This document shows, piece after piece, positions 22,854-33,955 of a stretch of 64,000 bases of DNA (position 1 is its first letter; each line of letters begins with the position of its first letter). The DNA lies in the NCBI RefSeq assembly GCF_964355755.1, contig NC_092673.1, forward strand, positions 9,989,001 to 10,053,000, written 5' to 3'. This DNA comes from Antedon mediterranea (lineage: Eukaryota > Echinodermata > Crinoidea > Comatulida > Antedonidae). A program made the position numbers and the translations under genes. The notes under the pieces were generated by a model. That model made no database searches and was not told where the DNA came from. It worked only from the letters and a program-made list of their open reading frames with translations.

Positions 22854-23515
22854 GTAAGGTATTATTATTTTTTAGAACCAGAAAGTCAATAAAGTTTATA
22901 CCTCACACATTTAATTAATCATATCTCAGGGTATGTTCAAACTCATGGTGTTCGGTTTGTCATCTAAAGCAAGGTGCACGATAATCGGTGGCATTAAAAG
23001 TCAAGGTGTTCAGACACAACGATAACATTCCAATGCTTTGTGTGTTCAAAAAGGAAGTTCCATCATACCGTGACGGATGATAGGATACACAATTGATCCA
23101 CCTCCTACAATTAAGTTTATGAAATTATGTCGCCGACAACCAATTTTGATTTTGCCAGGAACTATTGAGAAGAAACATTTTGTGGCATATGATTTAAAAG
23201 GAACAGGTCAAGATCAGTTGTGAGGGCATCCTTCATGGAAAATGGAAGAATTGTTGCGCTCGGTGCGCATGTAGGGTTGAAAGACATATTTTTTTCCCAT
23301 TATTTAGGTTTTTTCAGCCTTTTCTAGTAGTTTTACCAACTTTTAAAACAATTTCGACTTAAAATCACGTCATAGTAGCTCGTCGAATTGGACAAGTTTT
23401 GCGCGTTTTTAATTCGTGAAAATTATGTCTTTTTTTAAACAATCATAGTTTCTACTGTAAACTAAACGGTGAAGTTTATTTTTATTATTTTATATTTTAT
23501 TTCATCTGGTATCCA

Positions 23516-24974
23516 TACCGTAAAGAAAATATAAAACAAATAGAATTAATCCAACGTCGTGCCACCCGTTTCATTTTAAATCAGAAAAGGCAAGAAGACT
23601 CATATGAGAACAGGCTCATCGTCCTTAAAATGTGTATAACTGCTGCTAAGCGGGATTATTTTACTATTTATATGTTATATGTCGTTTATTATTTTACATG
23701 TGTTCCAATAGTTCAATTATACTTGACAATATCCAACAGAGCTCTCGTCATGTTGAAAATATGTTAATTTTTAAAAAAAAAACAAGTACTGATTCGGGTA
23801 AATTTAGCATTCCTCCTAGATTTGTGAGGATCTGGAATTCCTTGCCATTGGATGTCAAAAGCCCCTTTCTCACAGATGTGCCTGCAATATACCGGTATTA
23901 TGTTGGCGTTGTGCCGGTATTATGCTGGCGTCGTGCCGGTATTGTTACCGGCATATACCCATTCTCATCAGACTTTCGTGCCGGAAATATAACCGGTATA
24001 TACCAGCTTTCTGTGAGAAAGGCGTCGAGCATATTCGGCCAATAAACAGTCTCTGACAAAATAATTATTGAGGGCGTCCTTTAGTGTTATTATTTTTGTC
24101 TAGCGATATGGCGGTGAATTATAAGTTACAGATTATTATCTTCCTTTATATAGCATATTTATGCAATACATGCTATGTACAGTATATTGTTCATATATTA
24201 TTCAGGTACAGCAATTAATTAGCCGTCATCGGCAATCTGTAAAACACCTTAGAAGGCTGTACAATTTACAAGGCGACGAAGGGTCAGGCACCAACAAACA
24301 AAGAGCTATGAATGGCCTATAGTCTATAGATTATGCTAGAAATTTCTTCTTGTCCCCTTATTTTAAGCAGCTCTCTTATCTCATTATCCCTCCAGTTCGA
24401 CATTATTATTGTTAATTTAATTGAATCGGCGCCAAAGTGATACACTTGATCGCGCAAGGTGTCAAAGCCTTGATGGGGAATTAAATATAACCCTGGAATA
24501 TAACGGCGTTACGTTCTCACAGAATGCCCGTCTGGCATTGCGGGGAATATCCCTAATAATATTACTAGGTCTAAAGCAGGTCATGTCGATGTCGGCATGA
24601 TGCCATGCCGGCATGGTAATGGTATATTCCCGCAATATTCCTGGCACACAGCTCTGTGAGAAAGGGGCTAAAGATACATACGTCTGTAACTCTTGGACCT
24701 ATTTTAAGAGAAAGCTTATAGTAATCACCTTAATCAAATTCATGATTGTAGTAACTTAATCTAAAGTGATTTGATTAATTAATAGTGGGTAATCTTAATC
24801 CTGTATTCATATTCATATATATATATAATAATTAGTTTTTAGTGCATATCTGTATGTTGGACTTGGAGAGGCACGCCCTTTGGCAATAGTAGTCTTTGAC
24901 AGCTTTTGTCTCTCCTGAGTGCTCCACTTTCACGTTTTATGTTATGTTTGTATTGTTTTTACTGAAAGGAATAA
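23516..24974 (+). pseudogene. LINE (CR1/L2-like) 3' fragment, interrupted by a MITE
   Basis: Translation gives IKQIELIQRRATRFILNQ, then RFVRIWNSLPLDVK and, after the MITE, DTYVCNSWTYFKRKL. This is the C-terminal end of a LINE ORF2. The 3' end is an A-rich GAATAAAATAAAATAAAAAT tail at about 24968. It is inserted in family A sequence. Several frameshifts are present. Confidence 0.8.
23860..24669. mobile_element. MITE with AGCCCCTTTCTCACAGA terminal inverted repeats
   Basis: 810 bp with terminal inverted repeats whose outer 17 bp are perfect, continuing imperfectly for about 40 bp. Flanked by AAA on both sides (23857-23859 and 24670-24672). Removing the element and one AAA restores the LINE frame ...LDVK|DTYV..., which supports a 3-bp target duplication as used by PIF/Harbinger-type elements. 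The interior is rich in CCGG/GCCGGCAT palindromic words and has no transposase. Confidence 0.8.
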
Positions 24975-25887
24975 AATAAAATAAAAATAAATATTCTGGA
25001 AGTTATTGGATCATTCATCAATACGGCTAACCGGACATTGTGACGACATCACATATAAAATATAGGATTTTTTCTCTTTCGTCATAGCTCATCACATTTA
25101 ATAGAGGGCATCTCCACTTATTCGTTTTCCCCCAGATTTTGATATTGTCAAGGTTAATCAATTATCTTTTGCATGATGTACAATTTTTAAAATGTTGACG
25201 TCATCATGTTCAAAACCGTGAATAAATTGGGTCACTTATTTTCATCATTACAGTGAATTTCAATATGTTATAGCTCCTCAGAATGAAAAGTGATCTCATG
25301 ATTAAAATGTTTTCTGGAAGCTGTTGAATTGTAGATACGAATTCATGTACAAATTTTGCGCATCGGATGTTGTGACGTCATTATATGGCCAGTTAAGTTA
25401 TAAAAGTCGTATTTTCATATTTTGCATCATAGTTCATGACATTTAAAAGAGTGCGCATCTATAATCTAAGTATCCAAATTTCTTCAACACGTTAATAATA
25501 ATGTTGTTGCTAAAATAATTCTCTTCCAAAATTGCTATCTACGTGTTTCATTTTTTTTTACGTCATCTTGTTAAAAATTGGAATAAAAAGGTGGGTCCCA
25601 TTATTTTCACCTATTCTGCAGTGTTTGTAGTATGTGTACGGTATAGTGTATATACTTAGACACAAAATAGAGGGCACAATGGCATATTCGTTTTTCTGTG
25701 TGCAATATTCTAACGTATGACATGCACGTGGCGTTTGCGCGGAGGATAACCTAAATCTAGTTAAATATTTGTGACTGTCCCTTTGATTAAATTTGAATAT
25801 TGGAACTAGATACTAGTAACCTTACTTCACATCTTAATCTAGCTCTACATACACTTAATATACTGTATATACTTTTCTAATTCATAG

Positions 25888-25979
25888 CATGTTAAGGAAT
25901 CTGCAAGTGCTATTCAAGATAGTGGATTGAACCTCAACACTAAAATTCAAGGCACAACCATCCATGTTACTTTACCAAA
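25888..25979 (+). CDS. MRRF: MRRF internal exon (mitochondrial ribosome recycling factor)
   Basis: A 92-nt exon between acceptor ...ttctaattcatag and donor GTATGT. It starts in phase 0, matching the end of the 22741 exon, and ends with two bases of a Lys codon. It encodes HVKESASAIQDSGLNLNTKI, then QGTTIHVTLPK. This matches the hallmark RRF block (A-I-x-x-SGLNLNPxxxGxxIxVxLPK) that joins domain II back to the domain I helix. The following exon, expected to start with a TxEHRE-like segment, was not found in the rest of the window, so the gene is either very long or continues outside. Confidence 0.87.
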
Positions 25980-26454
25980 GTATGTACTCAATAATTATTT
26001 TATTTTTAGCTTCTTATTATAAATTTCAAACTTCAAATTTCATCAGGTCTAAGTTTTAGAATATATTTTTTGTTACACAATATTTCTGCTGAAAATATAT
26101 ATTTTTTTATTTTTTGTGTCTTAAGGAGTCAGGCAGCATTTGTCCCTTTTTTCCCTCTACTTCATATTTTGTGCCAAATTTGAATTTTTGCTTTCATGTG
26201 TTTATTGATACCTTAAGGAACATTTTTTAACTTGGTGTCCAAATTTGCAGCGTATTTTTTACCCATTGAGGGCGTTTTGGAATCTGGAAAATGACCACAT
26301 ACATTAAATCAAATTATGTTTAAAATTACAAATTATAACTCTTGAAGAAGGTCTGAAAATAGTAATAAAAATTGGTCCAGAATTGAAATCCTTGCCTGGA
26401 TTACTCAATCAATCATATCTATCTGTGGAGGTAATAATCAATAATTATTTGAAC

Positions 26455-26620
26455 CTAGCTTGTGTAAGGTATTCAATCATGTCCTTTGCCTTGGTGCGGT
26501 TTCCATGGGTTGGGAAATTGCTAACATCGTCCCAGTTTTTAAAGGTGGCGGTAATCTAAGCAGTTTCAGTCGGTTCCTTAACCTTAGTAGTAGTAATTAA
26601 GATGTTTGAAAATAATCTTA
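26455..26620 (+). pseudogene. LINE RT scrap
   Basis: Translation gives GWEIANIVPVFKGGGNLSSF and SRFLNLSSS, the decayed W-K-x-A-x-V-x-P-x-x-K-G-G...N-x-R-P-x-S-L block of non-LTR reverse transcriptase. Confidence 0.65.
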
Positions 26621-26777
26621 AATGGTAGCGGGACGATTCAGCCCGAAATACAAACTTGTTAAATCATAAGGCGACTTTATCGGAAGTGTACAATGATTCT
26701 TTATCTGGAAAGTTCGACGGGGATTCTAAAAGGTTTGATGGGTAATTTAAAAAACATAAATAAAGTGGTCTAAAAAA

Positions 26778-26830
26778 CAGTGGCGTATCCAGGATTTTGA
26801 AGTTGGGGGGGGGGGGGGGCGGGAATTGCT
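26778..26830 (+). repeat. hAT-like terminal repeat followed by poly-G
   Basis: CAGTGGCGTATCCAGGATTT is of the form seen at hAT ends and runs into a G14 tract. A matching inverted end, CTGGATACGCAACTG, lies at 37397-37411. Flanking 8-mers do not match (ctaaaaaa versus gttaaaat), so it is not shown that the two belong to one insertion. Confidence 0.5.
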
Positions 26831-27225
26831 AATTTGCCGACAAAATTATTGTCATTATCTGTACATACACCTGATCAATATATGTTCTAGGATTGCATAA
26901 TCATATTGTCTTATTCATTCATTCATTCAATCTTTTATTTCGGAAACTCTGGTCCATAGAAAGTAAATTACATATAAATGAAATAAATAAAATAAACAAA
27001 ATTATATGGGATAACGATGCAAAATTAAAATGAAACCAACATTATCTGTTAGTATGTTGTATTCATATTACAATAAAGAAAGAATTAGGAAAATCTGACT
27101 TGTAGTTTTCGAATTATAGGGTCTAAAACATCGCCGAAAATGATCGTTTTTAGCCACGAAAGAAGTAAAACAATTTGAGGCCTCAATCGACAATTCAGTA
27201 ATAACTACGCCATTTTTGATTAAAA

Positions 27226-27632
27226 TAATTACATATAATTACGTTTATTAGTAATTTATTTTATATATCACCATTGGAAATATCAATAAAACATGTTATT
27301 AAATGCTTATAAAATATATAAAGTTGTTTACTTAACGGAATTCGGACAAATTCATTACTAAACTTTGTGTAGTAACGATCAGAGAGATTCATGGTACATG
27401 CGCGAGAGAAAACATTCCGCTGCGGTTGATTCGCATCCACCAATCAAATCAACCGTGAGAAATGCCAATCACGAGAAAGCTCAGCTTTGATTAGCTTACG
27501 ATGACATCATATCACAAAATGGTGGTTTTGTAGTTGAGCCTCACAGAATATTTTGTTCCAAAAATGAAATACATTGATATTTTTTATGGTATGTGTGCTT
27601 TTTCTTTACAAAATTTGAATAATAAAGGCCTC
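27226..27632. repeat. ~405-bp dispersed repeat, copy 1
   Basis: Shares most of its sequence in the same orientation with 37414-37830 (atatcaccattggaaatatc, aaagttgtttacttaacgga, catgcgcgag, gatgacatcat). Both copies end at cctcatatcg. Confidence 0.75.
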
Positions 27633-28103
27633 ATATCGAGAAAAAAAAACGTGTTTTTGGCACTTATAATAAATATATCTTAGAGAAAAAAGCACATGGC
27701 ATGTGGAACCATATGTAACCCAGGTTTAGTCTCCCTCAATCAATACTTATCTTTTAAATAAACAAATATCTTGGAGACAAACTAATCAAAGTACATCAAA
27801 ACAATCTAAATTTGGAGAAACTATTTATTGAGTAAAAGTTAGTATAAATAAATGTTTGGTCACTATAAAAGACCACAAACAATAAAACAAAACTTAAATC
27901 AATAATCAAGATTTACATAAAACTAAAACCGGTATTGACTTAGAAACCCCCAAGGCGCCGTTTAAATATTTTAAAGTTGACTTGGTTTTAAGCAAAATTT
28001 GCATTATCGCTTCCAACGCTGTCTTCTTCCAATCTGTCTATGATTTTTCGATATCCAGTGTTTCCACGCCTGCAGTTGGATTTCTTATTTATATCTTCAG
28101 TAA

Positions 28104-28195
28104 TGTAATGTAGTTGCTGCCCTCTATGTAGAAAAAGTGTGTGCAACATGGACGATGTGAATAAAGTATAATATGGAAGAGTGATAAACATTACA
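28104..28195 (+). repeat. 5' LTR (92 bp)
   Basis: Very short LTR. Differs from the 3' LTR by one 3-bp indel and two substitutions. Confidence 0.9.
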
Positions 28196-28198
28196 ATT

Positions 28199-28211
28199 TG
28201 GCGACGAGGAT
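28199..28211 (+). promoter_or_regulatory. Primer binding site, tRNA-Ser(GCU)-like
   Basis: TGGCGACGAGGAT lies three nucleotides after the 5' LTR and is exactly complementary to the 3' end ATCCTCGTCGCCA found in animal tRNA-Ser(GCU). Primer identity is inferred. Confidence 0.7.
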
Positions 28212-28297
28212 AAACGTGAATAAATGAGGATAGATAAATTAGATAAATGAGAATCGTAACTATACCGTCTTAGTTAAATATCGTTTGAATAACCACC

Positions 28298-29127
28298 ATG
28301 GCTACTGCGAATAGTAATATGCCTATAGCCTGCCTGCATTTGATGTGCACGCCGATCTCGCCAGCAGAGCGACGAGGTGGACTGTTGTTATTCTATGGAG
28401 GGTTAGAGTTACAAGATGAATTTGACACCCTGCCAGATGAAGATACTGGTGGTGATGGTGGTACTTACACACAGGCCAAAGAAGCCTTGACAACACATTT
28501 AACCCCAAAAGGTAACATTGATTATGAAACGATAATTTTTCGGAGAAGGAATCAGGAGTCTAGTGAGAAAATTGACCAGTACTGTAGTAGACTGCGTCTA
28601 CAGGCTGTTAAGTGTAATTTCAATGACATTACCAGAGAAATTAAAACACAGATAATTTCAGGATGCAAAGACAGCCGATTTAGAAGGCGTATCCTAGAAA
28701 AGGAAAGAACATTGACACAAATTCTTGATTTGGCACGGTCTGATCCCAATCAGCTGTAAATGCGACAACAGAATCTGTGAATGCGATGAAGTTTACAAAT
28801 CGTAGCCGTCCAAAGAAATATAATGGTACAAAGAATCAAAGTCAGTATAATAAATCTACTTACAAACAAAAGTCAAAACCAGCAGGAAAATCATCAGCAT
28901 GTAGAAAATGCGGTTTGGCATACCCACATGAGGCTGAGTGTCCAGCAAAAGGTAAAATTTGTAATTCATGTGGTAAACAAGATCATTATGCCCGAGTTTG
29001 TTTCACGAAAGGCAAACAACAAGTTAGCAGAGTGGAAGAACAGGTGTGCAGTAGTGGTGCAACAGGTTATACAGATTCATGCAACAGATCCAGAATATGC
29101 TTTTGTTCTCCCAGGACCATCAAATAA
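28298..29127 (+). pseudogene. Gag (capsid-like region and two zinc knuckles), frameshifted
   Basis: 28298-28759 encodes 153 residues starting MATANSNMP. It has a Mag-like capsid C-terminus (EKIDQYCSRLRLQAVKCNF, TREIKTQIISGCKDSRFRRR). After a frame change, 28777-29050 encodes tandem knuckles CRKCGLAYPHEAEC and CNSCGKQDHYARVC, the spacing typical of Mag/SURL gag. The N-terminal part of capsid is shorter than usual, suggesting an internal loss. Confidence 0.8.
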
Positions 29128-30883
29128 GTTACCAACATGTGATATGATAGTCCACTGTAATAACAAGGTACAGATGCGAGCACTTGTAGACACAGGAGCG
29201 TCAATGAACGTGATGGATAGTGTTTCATTTGATAAGATAGTACCCAAGCCAAAAATTGACAAACACAAAACAGAAATCTTTGCATATGGAAAAGCAAATC
29301 CACTGAAAGTAGTAGGAGTTGTTAAACTCAAAATATCCATTGAATCCACACAGAAGTGTATAGAGACTGAGTTTTATATAGTACATGGTAATACAGGAAA
29401 TTTGTTATCATGGAAAACATCTCAAGAACTAGAGCTTGTCAAACTAGCGTGTGGAATTGGTAAGAGTGAAGATAGTGTTCCTCAATGTATCAATGACTAC
29501 CCAGAACTTTTTAGTGGTATTGGTAAAATCAAAGATGTAGAGATCAAGTTACACATCGACACAACAGTACCAACAAAGGAACAAAAACACAGGAGAATAC
29601 CATTTCATGTTTGTGCTGATGTTGATCGAAAGCTGAAGCAATTATTAGAACTTGACATCATAGAGAAAATTGAAGGACCAACACCGTGGGTCAGTCCAAT
29701 CGTTGTGGTACCGAAGAAAAATGGAGTTCGTTTATGCGTTGATATGCGTGAAGCGAACCAAGAGAGAAAAACACCCAATACCAACGTTAGATGAAATTGT
29801 ATCTGATTTGAATGGTGCATCAGTGTTTAGTACATTAGATTTGTCATCTGGATATCATCAAATTTCACTCCATCCTGAAAGCAGATATATTACAACGTTT
29901 AGCACACACGTTGATTTGTTTCGTTACAAACGGTTGATGTTTGGCGTGAATTCTGCCCCTGAATTATTTGCAGCTGCAGTAAGAAATTTATTGATCGGGT
30001 TAAATGGATGCAGAAACATATCTGACGACATAATTATTTTTGGAAGGACAAAACAAGAACATGACCAAAGGTTAAGTTTTACGGACATACATTCAGTAGT
30101 GACGGATTAGCTGCTGATACACAGAAGATAGAAAGTCTCAAGAATGCTCCACGACCACAGTCGGCAAGTGAAGTAAAGTCCTTGTTAGGTATGGCTCAGT
30201 ACTTGTCACGGTTCATCTACAATTACGCTTCGATTACAACACCATTGCGAAAGCTTACTCATAAAAATAGCCAATGGAAATGGACAAGTGTTGAAGAACA
30301 ATCATTTAAAGATCTAAAGAAAGCTTTAATTAGTTCTGATGTAATAACTTACTTTGACATTAACAAGAGAACAAATATTCTAGTAGATGCAAGCCCTGTA
30401 GGCCTGTCAGCTATTATGTGCCAAGATGGTAAAGTGATAGGATATGGAAGCAGAGCATTATCCGATGTTGAAACGAGATACTCACAAACCGAGAGGGAAA
30501 TGTTAGCTGTTGTATACGGTGCTGAACATTTCCATTTGTAAGTATATGGTGCAAAGTTCAAGATAACAACGGATCACAAGCCATTACTAGGAATCTTAAT
30601 GCCATATGATTGTGAAGTGATCTATAGACCAGGTATTGACAACCCTGCAGATTACTTGAGCAGATATCCTACTTCAACAGATACACAGACAGAAGTTAGT
30701 CAAGATCTTAATATGATAGGAAGTTATGTAAACTATGTTGTACAGAACAGTGTTCCAAAGGCAATGACCAAACAAGAAATTGAAATAGAGAGTGATCGTG
30801 ATGAAACATTCAAGAAGTTGAGGAAAGCTGTTGAAAGTGGAAAGGATAAAGATTGGAAACATCCTTTGTTGGAACCATTTAAA
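29050..30883 (+). pseudogene. Protease, RT and RNase H (first duplicated copy)
   Basis: Protease is visible as MRALVDTGASMNVMD (about 29170-29215). RT includes VRLCVDMREAN, a frameshift at about 29760, then STLDLSSGYHQISLHPES, LMFGVNSAPELF and the palm motif SDDIIIFG (about 30020). RNase H includes LVDASPVGLSAIMCQDG and TEREMLAVVYGAEHFHL, cut by TAA at 30539. The stop and the 29760 frameshift both recur in the second copy. Confidence 0.88.
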
Positions 30884-32310
30884 TTGGTAAGAGTGAAGAT
30901 AGTGTTCCTCAATGTATCAATGACTACCCAGAACTTTTTAGTGGTATTGGTAAAATCAAAGATGTAGAGATCAAGTTACACATCGACACAACAGTACCAA
31001 CAAAGGAACAAAAACACAGGAGAATACCATTTCATGTTTGTGCTGATGTTGATCGAAAGCTGAAGCGATTATTAGAACTTGACATCATAGAGAAAATTGA
31101 AGGACCAACACCGTGGGTCAGTCCAATCGTTGTGGTACCGAAGAAAAATGGAGTTCGTTTATGCGTTGATATGCGTGAAGCGAACCAAGAGAGAAAAACA
31201 CCCAATACCAACGTTAGATGAAATTGTATCTGATTTGAATGGTGCATCAGTGTTTAGCACATTAGATTTGTCATCTGGATATCATCAAATTTCACTCCAT
31301 CCTGAAAGCAGATATATTACAACGTTTAGCACACACGTTGGTTTGTTTCGTTACAAACGGTTGATGTTTGGCGTGAATTCTGCCCCTGAATTATTTGCAG
31401 CTGCAGTAAGAAATTTATTGATCGGGTTAAATGGATGCAGAAACATATCTGACGACATAATTATTTTTGGAAGGACAAAACAAGAACATGACCAAAGGTT
31501 AAGTTTTACGGACATACATTCAGTAGTGACGGATTAGCTGCTGATACACAGAAGATAGAAAGTCTCAAGAATGCTCCACGACCACAGTCGGCAAGTGAAG
31601 TAAAGTCCTTGTTAGGTATGGCTCAGTACTTGTCACGGTTCATCTACAATTACGCTTCGATTACAACACCATTGCGAAAGCTTACTCATAAAAATAGCCA
31701 ATGGAAATGGACAAGTGTTGAAGAACAATCATTTAAAGATCTAAAGAAAGCTTTAATTAGTTCTGATGTAATAACTTACTTTGACATTAACAAGAGAACA
31801 AATATTCTAGTAGATGCAAGCCCTGTAGGCCTGTCAGCTATTATGTGCCAAGATGGTAAAGTGATAGGATATGGAAGCAGAGCATTATCCGATGTTGAAA
31901 CGAGATACTCACAAACCGAGAGGGAAATGTTAGCTGTTGTATACGGTGCTGAACATTTCCATTTGTAAGTATATGGTGCAAAGTTCAAGATAACAACGGA
32001 TCACAAGCCATTACTAGGAATCTTAATGCCATATGATTGTGAAGTGATCTATAGACCAGGTATTGACAACCCTGCAGATTACTTGAGCAGATATCCTACT
32101 TCAACAGATACACAGACAGAAGTTAGTCAAGATCTTAATATGATAGGAAGTTATGTAAACTATGTTGTACAGAACAGTGTTCCAAAGGCAATGACCAAAC
32201 AAGAAATTGAAATAGAGAGTGATCGTGATGAAACATTCAAGAAGTTGAGGAAAGCTGTTGAAAGTGGAAAGGATAAAGATTGGAAACATCCTTTGTTGGA
32301 ACCATTTAAA
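29457..32310 (+). repeat. 1,427-bp tandem duplication inside the gypsy element
   Basis: Units 29457-30883 and 30884-32310, both starting TTGGTAAGAGTGAAGATAG and ending GGAACCATTTAAA. I see only about three substitutions (near 29634, 29826 and 29911 in copy 1), i.e. more than 99.5% identity. Both carry the same inactivating stop and frameshift. Confidence 0.95.
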
Positions 32311-33448
32311 AATGTGAAAGATGAAATAGCAGTAATAGACAAAATCATATTACGAAGATATCAGATAGTTTTACCAGAGACATTGAGAGGAAAAGCTGTA
32401 GAATTGGCTCATGTAGGACACCAAGGGATCGTAAAGACTAAAGCATTGATACGTGAAAAAGTGTGGTTCCCTGGAATAGATAAAATGTTAGAACGACAGG
32501 TTAGAAAATGCCTAGCATGTCAAGCGACTGTATCTACGAATGCAGAGAAACCAGAACCATTGAAGATGACAGAATTACCAACATTACCATGAACTGAAGT
32601 GGCAGTTGATTTTAAAGGACCAATGCCAAATGGAAAATAATTGCTTGTTGTATATGATATGTATAGCAGATTTCCAGAAGTCGAGATAGTTAAGTCGACA
32701 TCAGCGAAAGCAACTATTCCGAAATTAGATGCGATATTCGCAAGACCATACTAATATAGTATTGTCAGATAATGGACCTCCATTTAACAGTCATGAGTTC
32801 GAGCAATTTGCAACATACTAAGGGTTTAAACATCGAAGAACGACTCCATTATGGCCGATATCAAATGGGGAAGTTGAAAGATTCAATGGGACATTAACCA
32901 AAGTTCTTCAAACTGCAAGTGTTGAGGGAAGAAATCCGCATCAAGCATTATATGAATTCCTCAGGCAGTATCGAGCAACCCCACATTCAACCACAGGAAA
33001 AAGTCCAGCTGAACTAGTATATGGAAGAAAAATAAAAATATGTTTTCCATCACTGACTAAAGTAGACGAGAATGATGTAGAAGTTGCAAACAAAGATAAA
33101 GAACAGAAGAAGAAAATGAAAGATAGCGGAGATATGTATTTGCATACAAAAGAAAGCGATTTGAAAGTTGGAGACAAAGTGAATATGTTAACAACCCCGT
33201 TTGACCCAGATCCGTATATTGTAAGTTGGAGAAAAGGAAATGCTATAATTGCAGACAGGAATGGTGTCAAAATTAGAAGGAACATTTCTCATTTCAAGAA
33301 AATAAACATTTTTAATGATTATGAGTCAGACGTCGATGATGATATAGTAGAAAGACCCCAAGATGTAAATGATCAACAAGAACCAAGACGACCACAAAGG
33401 AATCGACGAATGCCCGCAAGATATAATGATTTTGTGTTGGACCAATAA
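32190..33448 (+). pseudogene. Integrase, decayed
   Basis: The zinc region (HVGHQGIVKTKALIREKVW, CLACQA) is intact to 32590, where TGA interrupts before EVAVDFKGPMPNGK. A second stop is at 32638 and a frame change near 32745. DNGPPFNSHEF and NGEVERFNGTL give the second Asp and the Glu of the catalytic triad; a TAA lies between them at 32819. A C-terminal region (LKVGDKVNML...) ends at 33448. Confidence 0.85.
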
Positions 33449-33855
33449 GTTTGAAAATAATGGAAACAAAGGATATGAACATTGTTGAGTTGATTCACAT
33501 TTTGTTGAACATTTAAATTTGATTTTGAGCAAAGTTATTGATTTCGAATTATTGGATATAGAACATTGATTATATTTGTGACAAGAGACATTGATAAACA
33601 GTAAAAGACAATTGGAACATTTCTGAGAATTTAATTAGTAAACAATAATATATCTTGATTTATTGACACATGCAATTGATTGAGAATTACTGTACTTATA
33701 AAAAAAAAATATATACATTAATAAGAAGCATAACAATCAGAATATTAATAATTAAAATAAGCTAGTCAATATGATAAAAGTTAATAGTTAAAATGTTAGT
33801 TAATATTCAGTGTTGTATTTGATAGTTGTAGAACTTATCTAAAGTAAGGAGGAAA

Positions 33856-33950
33856 TGTAATAATGTAGTTGCTGCCCTCTATGTAGAAAAAGCGTGTGCA
33901 ACATGGACGATGTGAATGAAGTATAATATGGAAGAGTGATAAACATTACA
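33856..33950 (+). repeat. 3' LTR (95 bp)
   Basis: Begins TGTAATAATG and ends CATTACA; followed by target duplication AGTAA. Confidence 0.9.
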
Positions 33951-33955
33951 AGTAA

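Larger units (their letters stand above)
23250..25760 (+). mobile_element. Family A rolling-circle-like element, interrupted
   Basis: Left part 23250-23515 matches 39005-39260 (gccttttctagtaattttacc-like, ttttaaactacgaggtgaac-like). Right part 24975-25760 matches the rest of family A (TGACGTCATCAT, ggccagtt, ttctacacgttaat). It ends ggataacctaaatCTAG at 25757-25760, followed by TT. Unlike the other copies it lacks the CGTCA/TGACG terminal hairpin before CTAG. The 5' end is missing. Confidence 0.75.
22854..25887 (+). other. MRRF intron (3,034 bp) carrying nested transposons
   Basis: GTAAGG...TTCATAG. Contains a family A rolling-circle-like element (about 23250-25760) split by a LINE 3' fragment (about 23516-24974), itself split by a MITE (23860-24669). 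About 22907-23000 resembles a diverged piece of the 50969-52052 MITE family. Confidence 0.8.
25980..28098. other. MRRF downstream intron/intergenic sequence with element scraps
   Basis: No MRRF exon was recognised. Holds a LINE scrap (26455-26620), a hAT-like terminus at 26778, a LINE 3' tail with (ATTC)n at about 26910-26960 (minus orientation) and a repeat unit at 27226-27632 duplicated at 37414-37830. Confidence 0.5.
28104..33950 (+). mobile_element. Mag/SURL-like Ty3/gypsy element with 92-95-bp LTRs and internal duplication
   Basis: LTRs at 28104-28195 (92 bp) and 33856-33950 (95 bp) begin TGTAAT and end CATTACA. The 5-bp target duplication AGTAA is perfect (28099-28103 and 33951-33955). 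A primer site matching tRNA-Ser follows the 5' LTR and the polypurine stretch AAGGAGGAAA precedes the 3' LTR. The order is gag, two zinc knuckles, protease, RT, RNase H, integrase. The RT-RNase H block is present twice in tandem (29457-30883 and 30884-32310). Without one copy the element would be about 4.4 kb. Confidence 0.93.
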
